Assembly: GCA_036822055.1 (NCBI GenBank)
Contig: DAISIK010000001.1
Coordinates: forward strand, 62,001 to 126,000
Direction of reading: 5' to 3'
Origin: DAISIK01 sp036822055
GTDB lineage: Bacteria; Verrucomicrobiota; Verrucomicrobiia; Opitutales; Puniceicoccaceae
Length of the DNA: 64,000 nt
Positions 1 through 8,381 of the stretch are shown piece after piece; the stretch's first letter is position 1, and each line of letters begins with the position of its first letter. Under the pieces are notes generated by a model. That model was not told the origin of the DNA, did not search any database, and was given only the letters and a program-made list of their open reading frames with translations. Both the position numbers and the translations under genes were made by a program.

Positions 1-29
1 TGGGCTGCAGCCAGCAGATCAATATTTTT

Positions 30-1121
30 ATGAATCAAGCATTTCTCACCCCAGACAAGGAGCGCCTTGAGGCCGCTTCCTCAGCCGCCGTCAACCAGAA
101 GATGACGCCTGAGGATAAGATCCAGCTCCTCCGTCAAATGGTTCGTATCCGGCGTTTTGAGGAGCGATCTCTCCGCTCCTACCAACAGGGAAAGATCGGC
201 GGATTTCTCCACCTTTACATCGGGCAGGAATCCGTCGCCGTCGGGTCCGTCTCGGTTCTCGGAGAAAACGACCATATCATTACAGCCTACCGGGACCATG
301 GCCATGCCCTGGCCGTCGGTATGTCAATGGATGAGTGCATGGCTGAATTGTACGGCAAGGTCACTGGCTGCTCGCGCGGCAAGGGTGGATCCATGCACTT
401 CTTCGCCCCGGATAAGCGCTACTGGGGTGGCCACGGAATCGTTGCCGGTCAAACCCCCCTCGGCCTTGGCCTCGCCTACGCTCTCAAATATCAAAACCTC
501 GACGGAGCTGCCATTTGTTACCTTGGAGACGGGGCGGTCAACCAAGGGGTGTTCCACGAGTCCCTCAACCTCGCTTCTCTCTGGGATCTGCCCGTCATTT
601 ATATCATCGAGAACAACGGCTACTCCATGGGGACAAGTCAGGCTCGGTCCAGCGCCTTCACCCACTCCCTTGCTGCTCGCGCTGAAGGCTACAACATGCA
701 GTGGGATAGCATCGTTGCAAATCACCTTTACACCGTTCGCGACACCACCCAGCACTACCTCGAGATTGCTAAAAAGGAGCATCGTCCAGCCCTTCTTGAG
801 TTCAAAACCTACCGCTACCGAGGCCACTCGGTGGCCGATGCCAATTCTGAAAAGTACCGCACCAAAGAGGAAATCGAGCGCTACCAAAAAGAGATGGATC
901 CAATTTCTATTTTCCGCCAAACCCTTCGTGATGAGGGAGTCCTGGACGATGAGGCTTTCGCCGCCCTCGATCAGGAAGCCAAAGATGAGGCCGCCAAAGC
1001 TGCCAAATTCGCCGAACAAAGCGACTTCCCCGGTACCGAGACGATCACTGAGGACATCTACTGGGAGTTGGACAATGCCGATCAACGGGTCTCCAAGGGC
1101 ACCCTCCTCTTTGACTACTGA
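30..1121 (+). CDS. pdhA: Pyruvate dehydrogenase E1 component, alpha subunit
   Basis: The 363-residue protein is the thiamine-diphosphate-binding alpha chain of the E1 heterotetramer, which decarboxylates pyruvate and passes the acetyl group to lipoyl-E2 in the cytoplasm. The TPP motif is visible as GDGAVNQG followed about 20 residues later by ENNGYSMGT, and the regulatory-loop region reads YRYRGHSVAD. Length is normal for the alpha/beta type of E1. It is followed 17 bases later by the beta subunit and then E2, so the three form an operon. Branched-chain 2-oxoacid dehydrogenase E1 is the alternative, but pyruvate is favoured by close similarity to PdhA. No E3 gene is present in the window. The region upstream of base 30 is cut off by the window edge. 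Confidence 0.95.
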   Translation: MNQAFLTPDKERLEAASSAAVNQKMTPEDKIQLLRQMVRIRRFEERSLRSYQQGKIGGFLHLYIGQESVAVGSVSVLGENDHIITAYRDHGHALAVGMSMDECMAELYGKVTGCSRGKGGSMHFFAPDKRYWGGHGIVAGQTPLGLGLAYALKYQNLDGAAICYLGDGAVNQGVFHESLNLASLWDLPVIYIIENNGYSMGTSQARSSAFTHSLAARAEGYNMQWDSIVANHLYTVRDTTQHYLEIAKKEHRPALLEFKTYRYRGHSVADANSEKYRTKEEIERYQKEMDPISIFRQTLRDEGVLDDEAFAALDQEAKDEAAKAAKFAEQSDFPGTETITEDIYWELDNADQRVSKGTLLFDY

Positions 1122-1138
1122 CCCCGACCCTTTCAAAA

Positions 1139-2116
1139 ATGCGAGAAATTACTTACCGTCAGGCCCTCAAAGAGGCGCTCATCGAGGAAATCAAACGAGA
1201 CGACAAGGTCGTCGTCATGGGCGAGGAGGTTGCCGAGTACAACGGGGCCTACAAAGTCACCGAGGGCCTCCACGAGATGTTTGGAAGCAAGCGAATCGTT
1301 GATACCCCTATCTCCGAAGCCGGGTTCATTGGCCTAGGCATCGGGGCCTCCATGCTTGGGATTCGTCCAGTCATGGAGCTCATGTTCTGGAGCTTTGCCT
1401 ACGTCGCCTTTGACCAGATGCTCAACAATGCCTCGTTTGTTCGCTACATGGCGGGCGGGCAAATTCATTGCCCCATTGTCGTTCGCGGCCCGGCTAATGG
1501 CGGAACCAATGTCGGGGCCACCCACTCCCACACACCGGAGAACTTCTTCGCCAACACCCCGGGCCTGAAGGTCGTCTGCCCCTCCACCGCCTACGACGCC
1601 AAAGGGCTCCTCAAATCAGCCATCCGGGATAATGATCCGGTCTACGTTATGGAAAACACCATCCTCTACGGACAGACTTGGGAAGTCCCCGAAGAGGAGT
1701 ATCTGATCCCCCTCGGGGTTGCCGATGTTAAACGGGAAGGTACTGACCTCTCCATCATCGGTCATGGACGGGCCATCATTTCTGCCCTTCAGGTTGCCGA
1801 GGAGCTTCAATCAGAAGGCGGATTTTCGGTTGAGGTTATTGACCTGCGTTCGATCCGCCCACTCGACGAGGAAACCATCCTGAAGTCCGTTCAGAAAACC
1901 AACCGCGTCCTTTTAGTCGACGAAAACAAACCGTTTCTTGGCGTTTCCGCCATGATATCTCACCTCATTCAATTCAAAGCCTTCGACTATCTCGACGCAC
2001 CAATCCACCGGGTCACTTCCATTGACGCTCCAGCCATCTACAGCGACCCTCTGGAAAAACACCAAATGCCCAATCCATCCCGGATTAAGGAAGCTGCCCG
2101 ACGCATGCTTTCCTGA
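1139..2116 (+). CDS. pdhB: Pyruvate dehydrogenase E1 component, beta subunit
   Basis: A 325-residue transketolase-fold beta chain that completes the E1 active site with PdhA. It begins MREITYRQALKEA, has the typical GEEVAEYNGAYKVTEGL segment and ends with the C-terminal transketolase domain containing IDLRSIRPLDEETI. Length fits the family. It lies between pdhA and the E2 gene in the same direction with short gaps. Together with pdhA it forms the decarboxylating part of the complex that feeds acetyl-CoA to central metabolism. Confidence 0.95.
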   Translation: MREITYRQALKEALIEEIKRDDKVVVMGEEVAEYNGAYKVTEGLHEMFGSKRIVDTPISEAGFIGLGIGASMLGIRPVMELMFWSFAYVAFDQMLNNASFVRYMAGGQIHCPIVVRGPANGGTNVGATHSHTPENFFANTPGLKVVCPSTAYDAKGLLKSAIRDNDPVYVMENTILYGQTWEVPEEEYLIPLGVADVKREGTDLSIIGHGRAIISALQVAEELQSEGGFSVEVIDLRSIRPLDEETILKSVQKTNRVLLVDENKPFLGVSAMISHLIQFKAFDYLDAPIHRVTSIDAPAIYSDPLEKHQMPNPSRIKEAARRMLS

Positions 2117-2167
2117 CCATCATCACCCTTTTTAGAGCCCTCCCAAGAGACCCAACACCACCCAACT

Positions 2168-3487
2168 ATGGCCGAAACTATCGAGATGCCGAAACTCAGC
2201 GATACCATGGAAACTGGTACCCTGATCAAATGGTTCAAGTCCGTTGGAGACAAGGTTTCCTCCGGAGACATTCTCGCTGAGGTCGAGACAGACAAGGCCA
2301 CCATGGAGCTGGAATCCTTCGACGACGGAGTCATTCTCAAGCTCTTTGTCAACGAGGGCGACTCCGTGGCCGTCGGTGCCCCGGTAGCCATCATCGGTGC
2401 CGAGGGAGAGACCCCTCCCGAAGACGTTGACGCCTCCGATTCTTCGAAGGAACCTTCCCCGGCCCCGGCGAAATCTGAGGATTCTTCCCCCAGGGAAGCG
2501 ATCCGGGATCCAAAGCCATCAGAAAAGTCCACCGGTTCCAGCTCCGTCGAAAAAGATTCTTCATCAAGCGATCAACGAATCAAAGCATCCCCCCTTGCCC
2601 GAAAAATCGCCGCTTCCAGGGGAGTCGATCTGGCATCCGTAACCGGCAGCGGCCCCGGCGGGCGCATCGTCAAGGCCGACGTCCTCGCTCACGAGGATAA
2701 GGGAGATCAGTCTGCCTCCTCTGCAAAAGACGAGGCGTCCCGATCCAAATCCGCCCCAACTCCTCCCAGCCTACCTTTTGGAGAGGATGCCAAGCTACCC
2801 GTCTCCACCATGCGAGGGGTCATCGCCAAGCGCCTCCTCCAATCAAAAACAGAGATTCCTCATTTCTACCTCCAGATCGAGGTTGATGCCGCTCCACTCC
2901 TTGAGCTCCGGGCCGCCCTCAACCTAAAGCTCTCCGACCTCTCTCCCGAAAAAGGTGGGATCAAGCTCACCGTTAATGACTTCATTCTCAAGGGGGCAGC
3001 TGAGACGCTGCGTCGGGTCCCCACTGCCAACGCCTCTTGGGGCGGGGATCACATCGCCACTCACGGCAGTGTCCACCTCGCCTTCGCCGTCTCCGTCGAG
3101 GATGGCCTGGTCACGCCCACCATCCGCGACGCTCACGCCAAATCCCTCCGCCAAATTTCCCTTGAGGCAAAGGAGCTCATTGGCAAAGCGAAGAGCAAAA
3201 AGCTGAAGCCTGATGAAATGTCCGGTAGCACCTTTACCGTGACCAATCTCGGGATGTTCGGCATCTCCAGCTTCTACGGTATCATCAATCCGCCAAACGC
3301 TGCCATTCTTTCCATCGGAGCCACGGTCAAAAAGCCGGTCGTCGATGCGAATGACAACATCGTGATTGGCCATCGAATGATGGTCGGATTGAGCGGAGAC
3401 CACCGCGTGGTCGATGGAGCAGTCGGCGCCGAGTACCTTTCGGTCCTCAAGGAAATCCTCGAGACGCCCGCCCTCATGCTTGTCTGA
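2168..3487 (+). CDS. pdhC: Dihydrolipoamide acetyltransferase, pyruvate dehydrogenase E2
   Basis: The 439-residue E2 subunit transfers the acetyl group from its lipoyl arm to CoA. One N-terminal lipoyl domain covers about residues 1-80, with the lipoylated lysine in ETDKATMELE (Lys43). A Ser/Pro/Lys-rich linker follows, then a peripheral-subunit-binding domain near residues 140-175 (KASPLARKIAASRGVD), a second linker, and the catalytic domain with GDHRVVDG near the C terminus holding the active-site histidine. A single lipoyl domain is at the low end of the range for E2 proteins. It is the third gene of the pdh operon. The matching E3 must be encoded elsewhere. Confidence 0.95.
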   Translation: MAETIEMPKLSDTMETGTLIKWFKSVGDKVSSGDILAEVETDKATMELESFDDGVILKLFVNEGDSVAVGAPVAIIGAEGETPPEDVDASDSSKEPSPAPAKSEDSSPREAIRDPKPSEKSTGSSSVEKDSSSSDQRIKASPLARKIAASRGVDLASVTGSGPGGRIVKADVLAHEDKGDQSASSAKDEASRSKSAPTPPSLPFGEDAKLPVSTMRGVIAKRLLQSKTEIPHFYLQIEVDAAPLLELRAALNLKLSDLSPEKGGIKLTVNDFILKGAAETLRRVPTANASWGGDHIATHGSVHLAFAVSVEDGLVTPTIRDAHAKSLRQISLEAKELIGKAKSKKLKPDEMSGSTFTVTNLGMFGISSFYGIINPPNAAILSIGATVKKPVVDANDNIVIGHRMMVGLSGDHRVVDGAVGAEYLSVLKEILETPALMLV

Positions 3488-3540
3488 TTTGTCCCAGCAG
3501 GCTCAAACTTTCAAAGTTCAACCTCCAAACATTCCATCTC

Positions 3541-4398
3541 ATGAACCAGACTTTACCGATCTCCCGATCCCTCGGACCCATCCTTTGGGCATCTTTACTC
3601 TGCTCCCTCACAGCACCTCAATTGGCAGCCCAGAGTGACGACTTTAACGACGGCATTCTCGGTCCCCAGTGGATCGCTTTCGCGGACAACCCACTCTCAC
3701 TTGCTCAGCCACCCATCCGGGTCGTCGAACAAAATGGACGCTTGGAGGTTATCGCCGAAAGTCCCTCTTCCCCGAATCTCGACGGCGGAATCGTAAGCTC
3801 GCCCTCCTTTCTCCTCGCCACCAGTTCCAACTTTGAAATCAGCGTCGACTTCAATTTTTCTGGTACCTTTGCCAATCAAACACCCGGCGATGCCCTTTCC
3901 ATTTTCTTCGGGGTGGGCCGGGACTTTCCCGACGGGACGGACTCTGCCGCCATCGGCTATGGAGTCCTCACCGCCGAAGTATTTAATAATCCGTTCACCT
4001 CAACCGGTCCCACTGCCGCGTGGAGAATCAATGATGTTCAAACCACTCAGGTTCCCCCCGGCCCTCTCTTCCTCAATCCCGCTAGCGGAACTTTCCGCAT
4101 CATCTACGACGCCCTTGATGACCTCCTCACCTTCCGCATCGACGGTTCAGATCCTTTCACTCCCACCACTCCCAACATCGTTCAAGGTGTCTGGGGCGCG
4201 AGCAGCCTCTACGTCTCGATGGGGGCCCGCGGTCTGAGTCACTCCTTGCAACCGGGAAGTACCTGGTTCGACAACTTTACAGTCGTCGAAGGCCAGATCA
4301 TCCCTGAGCCCAATGCGAGCTGGTTACTCCTCCCCCTGCTTTCCCTGACCTTTCTCTCGAGACCTACAAGACAGCGGAAGCAAAAAAACATTCGCTGA
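3541..4398 (+). CDS. PEP-CTERM sorting domain protein
   Basis: A 285-residue exported protein. The N terminus has a hydrophobic signal segment ending near QLAAQS. The middle resembles a concanavalin/LamG-like beta-sandwich seen in many PEP-CTERM proteins, with a DDFNDG start and aromatic strands. The C terminus has the tripartite tail: IPEPNAS, a hydrophobic stretch, then a basic end (RPTRQRKQKNIR). Such tails direct proteins to an exosortase for anchoring or release at the cell surface; no exosortase is in this window. It is a single gene between pdhC and the trigger factor cluster. No specific function can be assigned. Confidence 0.8.
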   Translation: MNQTLPISRSLGPILWASLLCSLTAPQLAAQSDDFNDGILGPQWIAFADNPLSLAQPPIRVVEQNGRLEVIAESPSSPNLDGGIVSSPSFLLATSSNFEISVDFNFSGTFANQTPGDALSIFFGVGRDFPDGTDSAAIGYGVLTAEVFNNPFTSTGPTAAWRINDVQTTQVPPGPLFLNPASGTFRIIYDALDDLLTFRIDGSDPFTPTTPNIVQGVWGASSLYVSMGARGLSHSLQPGSTWFDNFTVVEGQIIPEPNASWLLLPLLSLTFLSRPTRQRKQKNIR

Positions 4399-4574
4399 TT
4401 CCAAAAATAGCCGACCGACCCGGGCCTTGAGGGGTCCATCGCCCGGTTCGGCCCTCCGATTCGCTGTGCGCGTCTCCCCTGGTGGCGACTCGAGCTCACA
4501 CCCTGCCACCGCTTCGGTCTGCCTCCGTCTCCAGGTCACTTCCAGCAACTCTCCTTGCTTGACCTGGCCCAAAG
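4399..4574. other. GC-rich structured gap before trigger factor
   Basis: This stretch contains no convincing gene but several inverted repeats. The best is the long hairpin at 4531-4567, listed separately. GGTGGC at 4482-4487 pairs with GCCACC at 4505-4510. I looked for conserved SRP RNA, RNase P RNA, tmRNA and tRNA motifs and found none. It may be a 5' leader of the trigger factor gene or a small unknown RNA. Confidence 0.35.
4531..4567 (+). promoter_or_regulatory. Long bulged hairpin in the trigger factor leader
   Basis: CCAGGTCA (4531-4538) pairs perfectly with TGACCTGG (4560-4567), and inside it AGCAA (4544-4548) pairs with TTGCT (4555-4559) around a six-base loop CTCTCC. This makes a 13-bp stem with one five-base bulge (CTTCC). 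No T-run follows, so it is not a standard terminator. It ends about 58 bases before the likely GTG start of trigger factor. The structure is symmetric, so a minus-strand RNA is equally possible. Confidence 0.45.
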
Positions 4575-4625
4575 TTGCCTTCTTTCTCATGGGTTTTTCA
4601 CCTTAACCATAGACCCATCAGAACC

Positions 4626-5981
4626 GTGGACCTGTCCATCAGCGAAATCACTTCTACTCGAAAATCCGCTTCCGTATTCCTGCCTGCCGAGGAGCTTCAA
4701 ACTCTTGAATCTGGTGTCCTCCGCGATTTCGGTCGCGAAGCAAGAATCCCCGGTTTCCGGCCTGGCAAGGCTCCGCTCCCCATGGTCCAAAAGCGCTACA
4801 GCAAGGAGATTCAGGACGAGCTCCAGAAGAGAACTGTCTCGAAGGCTTATGAGAAAGTGCAAAAAGATTCTGGCCTCGACATCCTTGAAGTCGTCGAACT
4901 TGAAAATCAAGATTCTCCCGTCGACCCCAAAGTAGACCTACATCTGAACTTCATCGTCGACCTCAAGCCCCAGTTCGAGATTCCACACTATCAGGGCCTC
5001 ACCCTCAAGAAGGGCCCAACCACCGCTACCGACGACGAGCTCGATGCCGAGATCCAAAACCTTCTTTCGCAACACGCTGACTTCGTCCCGATCGACGGAC
5101 CCGGCAAGAAGGGTGACTACGCCAAATGCAGCTACCACGGCTCACTCGATGGCACCCCGGTTTCCGAGCTGCTCCCAGATCATCCGATTTATGGCACTCA
5201 GAATAATACCTGGGAGGAAGTCGGCGCCGAGGCCTCACCCGGAATCAGCAGCCTGATTGAGGCCCTCGTCGGCATGTCGGCAGGCTCGAGCACCACCCTT
5301 GAACATCATTTCCCGGACGACTTTCCCCATCCCGAGCTTCAGGGAAAAACCGTAGCTTACACCCTTGAAGTGCACGAGGTACGCGAACGCCAATTTCCAG
5401 AGTTCAATGAGGAATTTGCGAAACTTCTGGAGTACGAATCCACCGACGACCTCAAAGCGGCCACTCGCGAAAAGCTCGAAAATCAAAAGCGAAACCTGAA
5501 CAGCAGTCTGATGCGGAAGCAGGTTATGGAGCGCTTGGACGCCAACAGCTCTTTCGACCTCCCTGAGAGCCTTGTCGAAACCCGAACCCAACAGGTTCTC
5601 GTTGAATTCATTTCAGACCGCATCAGACAAGGGGCCGAACAAAAGGACTTCGAGGCCCATAAGGACCAACTCTTCGAGAGCGCCGAGCAAGCCGCTCGCA
5701 AGCGGATCAAGCTGGACTTTATCTTTGCGAAGATTGCCGAAAAAGAAAACGTCACCGTCACCGAGGAGGATTTTAGCCGTTACATCTACTCCCGAGCTCT
5801 TCAAACACGGAAAAAGCCCCAGGATATCGTCAAGGAGCTGCAGGAGGACCGCCGTTCCATCGAAGAAATCCGGCGCAATATCCTCGCCGAAAAAACGATC
5901 GTGAAAATCGTCGAGCAGGCCGACCAGCAAGAACTCTCCGCAGAAGAGTTTGAGCAGTTCACCCGGTCGCCGGGAGCTTGA
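4626..5981 (+). CDS. tig: Trigger factor, ribosome-associated chaperone
   Basis: About 451 residues. Trigger factor binds the ribosome near L23 at the tunnel exit and shields nascent chains; it also has peptidyl-prolyl isomerase activity. The ribosome-binding signature is clear: IPGFRPGKAP at about residues 41-50. An FKBP-like domain follows (about 150-240) with the C-terminal helical chaperone domain to the end. I chose GTG at 4626 because the protein then begins VDLSISEIT, as in the family; the frame also stays open upstream to a TTG at 4575 with no family-like sequence. It leads directly into clpP and clpX, the common bacterial tig-clpP-clpX order. Confidence 0.92.
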   Translation: MDLSISEITSTRKSASVFLPAEELQTLESGVLRDFGREARIPGFRPGKAPLPMVQKRYSKEIQDELQKRTVSKAYEKVQKDSGLDILEVVELENQDSPVDPKVDLHLNFIVDLKPQFEIPHYQGLTLKKGPTTATDDELDAEIQNLLSQHADFVPIDGPGKKGDYAKCSYHGSLDGTPVSELLPDHPIYGTQNNTWEEVGAEASPGISSLIEALVGMSAGSSTTLEHHFPDDFPHPELQGKTVAYTLEVHEVRERQFPEFNEEFAKLLEYESTDDLKAATREKLENQKRNLNSSLMRKQVMERLDANSSFDLPESLVETRTQQVLVEFISDRIRQGAEQKDFEAHKDQLFESAEQAARKRIKLDFIFAKIAEKENVTVTEEDFSRYIYSRALQTRKKPQDIVKELQEDRRSIEEIRRNILAEKTIVKIVEQADQQELSAEEFEQFTRSPGA

Positions 5982-6040
5982 GTCCTCGCCGCTGCTTGCA
6001 ATTGCCCGTCCCCCACTCAATACTGTCGGTTTAATTCATC

Positions 6041-6667
6041 GTGAGCTATCTTCCACTACCATACGTCTACGAGCGCGACGGTCGCACCGAAAGAGCCTGG
6101 GACATCTACAGTCGCCTCCTTCGGGATCGCATCATCTTCATCGGCACACCGATCAACGATGCAGTCGCCAACGCTGTCATCGCCCAGCTTCTCTTCCTCC
6201 AGATGGAGGACCCCAAGAAAGACGTCCACATCTATATCAACACCCCCGGAGGAAGCGTCACCGACGGCATGGCGATCTACGACACCATGGCCTTCATCAA
6301 GTGCGACGTGGTGACCTATTGCGTTGGTTTAGCCGCCAGCATGGGAACCGTCCTCCTCGCAGCCGGTACCAGGGGTAAGCGGTACGCCCTCCCAAACAGC
6401 CGCCTGCTTCTCCACCAACCCTCCGGCGGAGCTGGCGGGCAAGCCTCCGATATATCAATTGCTGCAAAAGAGATTCTCCGCTGGCGCAAAACCATCAACG
6501 AGGTCCTCTCCCGGCACACGGGCGAGCCAGTCTCCCGCATTGAGAAGGATTCAGACCGGGATTTCTACCTCTCTGCAGACGAAGCCAAGGCCTACGGCAT
6601 CGTTGACCACGTTATTGAGAACAAGGCCGCCCTCACACCCGCAGAGGCCCAGTCCTCTCCCTCCTAG
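6041..6667 (+). CDS. clpP: ATP-dependent Clp protease proteolytic subunit
   Basis: A 208-residue serine protease that forms the double-heptamer proteolytic barrel. The catalytic triad is complete: Ser100 in LAASMG, His125 in LLHQPSGG, and Asp174 in DRDFYLSA, with the same spacing as E. coli (25 and 49 residues). The N terminus MSYLPLPYVYER reads through from a GTG start. The oxyanion-loop glycines in INTPGGSV are present. It lies between tig and clpX and would work with the ClpX unfoldase encoded 15 bases downstream. Confidence 0.95.
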   Translation: MSYLPLPYVYERDGRTERAWDIYSRLLRDRIIFIGTPINDAVANAVIAQLLFLQMEDPKKDVHIYINTPGGSVTDGMAIYDTMAFIKCDVVTYCVGLAASMGTVLLAAGTRGKRYALPNSRLLLHQPSGGAGGQASDISIAAKEILRWRKTINEVLSRHTGEPVSRIEKDSDRDFYLSADEAKAYGIVDHVIENKAALTPAEAQSSPS

Positions 6668-6682
6668 ACTCTCCGGCATTTC

Positions 6683-7978
6683 ATGGCAAAATCCACTCGC
6701 ATGACCTTCTGCTCGTTTTGCGGAAAGTCCCAGAATGAGGTCCGGAAAATGATTGCTGGACCCGCCGGTGTCTACATCTGCGATTCGTGTGTGGCCGTCT
6801 GCAAAACCATCATTGATCGAGAGCTTCAGGATGCTCCCAAGGAGATCTCAGGAGACCCCCAGCAAGAGAAACAATCCCAACTTCGCCCCAGCCAGATCAA
6901 GGTCGCCCTCGACCAGTACATCGTTGGCCAAGACGATGCCAAGAGGGTCCTCTCCGTCGCAGTCTACAATCACTACAAGCGACTCTCCGCTGAAATTGCC
7001 CCGAAAATCGGCTCCGATGACTTCTCGGGCGTCGAAATCGAAAAAAGCAACGTCCTCCTCATCGGCCCAACGGGCAGCGGCAAGACATTCCTCGCTCGTC
7101 AACTCGCCCGCCTCCTCAATGTGCCCTTTGCCATTGCCGATGCCACCACCCTTACCGAGGCTGGCTACGTCGGAGACGACGTTGAAAACATCGTTCTCAG
7201 GCTCCTCCAGGCTGCCGATTTCGACGCTCGGCGCGCTGAGACCGGCATCATCTACGTTGACGAAATCGATAAAATCGGTCGCAAAACCGATAATGTCTCC
7301 ATCACCCGCGACGTCTCCGGTGAGGGCGTCCAACAGGCCCTTCTCAAAATCCTCGAAGGCACGGTCTGCAACGTTCCGCCTCAGGGAGGACGCAAGCACC
7401 CAAACCAGGAGTACATCCAAGTCGATACCTCAAAAATCCTTTTCATCTGCGGTGGGGCCTTTGTCGGTCTCAAAGAGATCGTCCAAAACCGGCACGGCAA
7501 CAAATTCCTCGGTTTTCAGACCGACTCGAAAACGACCCCAAAAACTGAGGCTCCCGATTCTCAGATTCTCCGAGAGGTTCAACCCGAGGACCTCGTCCGT
7601 TTTGGGCTCATCCCCGAGTTCATCGGGCGCCTGCCGACCGTCTCCATATTGGACGAGCTCGATCTCCAGAGCCTCGAGTATATCCTCACTTCCACAAAAA
7701 ACTCCCTCCTCCGCCAGTACTCGAAGCTCTTTTCCTACGACCATGTCGAGCTTCGCTTCAGCAAAGATGCCGTAACCGCCATCGCCGAGAAGGCCCTTAC
7801 AATGAAGACGGGCGCCCGCGCCCTCAGGTCAATCCTTGAACGACTAATGCTCGACGTCATGTTTGAGATCCCAGACCAGGGGGATATCGAATCCGTCTCG
7901 GTCACCCGGGCCGTTGTTGAAGGCAGGGCCAAGCCCCGAATTCGTCGGCGCCGCGATTCCAAGAAAAATGCCGCCTGA
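6683..7978 (+). CDS. clpX: ClpX, ATPase subunit of the Clp protease
   Basis: A 431-residue AAA+ unfoldase. The N-terminal zinc-binding domain has the C4 pattern (Cys10, Cys13, Cys33, Cys36). The Walker A motif GPTGSGKT is at residues 128-135 and Walker B reads IIYVDEIDKIG. The pore and sensor regions, the IGF-type loop area near the GGAFVGL segment, and the C-terminal small domain (TGARALRSILE) are recognisable. ClpX recognises tagged substrates and feeds them into ClpP, encoded immediately upstream. Its stop codon overlaps the next small gene, which suggests translational coupling. Confidence 0.96.
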   Translation: MAKSTRMTFCSFCGKSQNEVRKMIAGPAGVYICDSCVAVCKTIIDRELQDAPKEISGDPQQEKQSQLRPSQIKVALDQYIVGQDDAKRVLSVAVYNHYKRLSAEIAPKIGSDDFSGVEIEKSNVLLIGPTGSGKTFLARQLARLLNVPFAIADATTLTEAGYVGDDVENIVLRLLQAADFDARRAETGIIYVDEIDKIGRKTDNVSITRDVSGEGVQQALLKILEGTVCNVPPQGGRKHPNQEYIQVDTSKILFICGGAFVGLKEIVQNRHGNKFLGFQTDSKTTPKTEAPDSQILREVQPEDLVRFGLIPEFIGRLPTVSILDELDLQSLEYILTSTKNSLLRQYSKLFSYDHVELRFSKDAVTAIAEKALTMKTGARALRSILERLMLDVMFEIPDQGDIESVSVTRAVVEGRAKPRIRRRRDSKKNAA

Positions 7979-8318
7979 GGCCGATCCCCCAGAGCACCCG
8001 CCCGCGCTCCCAGACATCATCGTCGATCCCTACGCCCCACCCCCCGGTAAAAGGCGCCGCAAAGTCGATCTGCTCGCCCTTAATTCAGCTTTCATGCGGG
8101 TGCCAGGGATGAAAATTGAGGGAGCCCGGGCCCTCCTCGACCTCGGTCTCTCCCAGCTCTATGAGCTGGCCGGTCGGTCCCCCGAGGCCCTCCTCGCCGA
8201 CCTCCCCCCGGAACGACAAAACCAGGGTCAAATTCTTCCGTGTTTCCGACTAGCCGTTTACTATGCCGAAACCAGCGACCCCGATCCAAGCCTCTTGCGC
8301 AGTGAGGCATGGAGGTAG
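7968..8318 (+). CDS. Small helix-hairpin-helix protein of the Cdd1/pathogenicity-locus type
   Basis: About 116 residues from an ATG at 7968 that lies inside the end of clpX. The N terminus is Pro/Glu-rich, then a basic GKRRRKVD stretch. The main domain matches the pattern of the Cdd1 helix-hairpin-helix family: FMRVPGMKIEGARALLDLGL, ELAGRSPEALLADL, and FRLAVYYAE. Such domains usually bind DNA non-specifically, and the family's exact role is not established. The 11-base overlap with clpX argues for co-translation with the protease genes. The longer frame that opens at 7863 is probably only a shadow of clpX. Confidence 0.6.
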   Translation: MPPEADPPEHPPALPDIIVDPYAPPPGKRRRKVDLLALNSAFMRVPGMKIEGARALLDLGLSQLYELAGRSPEALLADLPPERQNQGQILPCFRLAVYYAETSDPDPSLLRSEAWR

Positions 8319-8381
8319 CCCCACGACCCAGATTGGCCATCGATTCCCTTGCCTAGCGGCAGGCATTGATTCATACCGAGA

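Noticed and set aside
157..1302. A 381-residue plus-strand frame across pdhA.
   Set aside because: It overlaps pdhA in another frame, has Ser/Pro/Arg-rich composition typical of a GC-rich shadow, and has no family resemblance.
4531..4567. Minus-strand sequence CCAGGTCA...TGACCTGG considered as SRP RNA (4.5S).
   Set aside because: The conserved SRP loop and internal bases (the GGAAGGAAGCAG-type core) are absent and the pairing is different.
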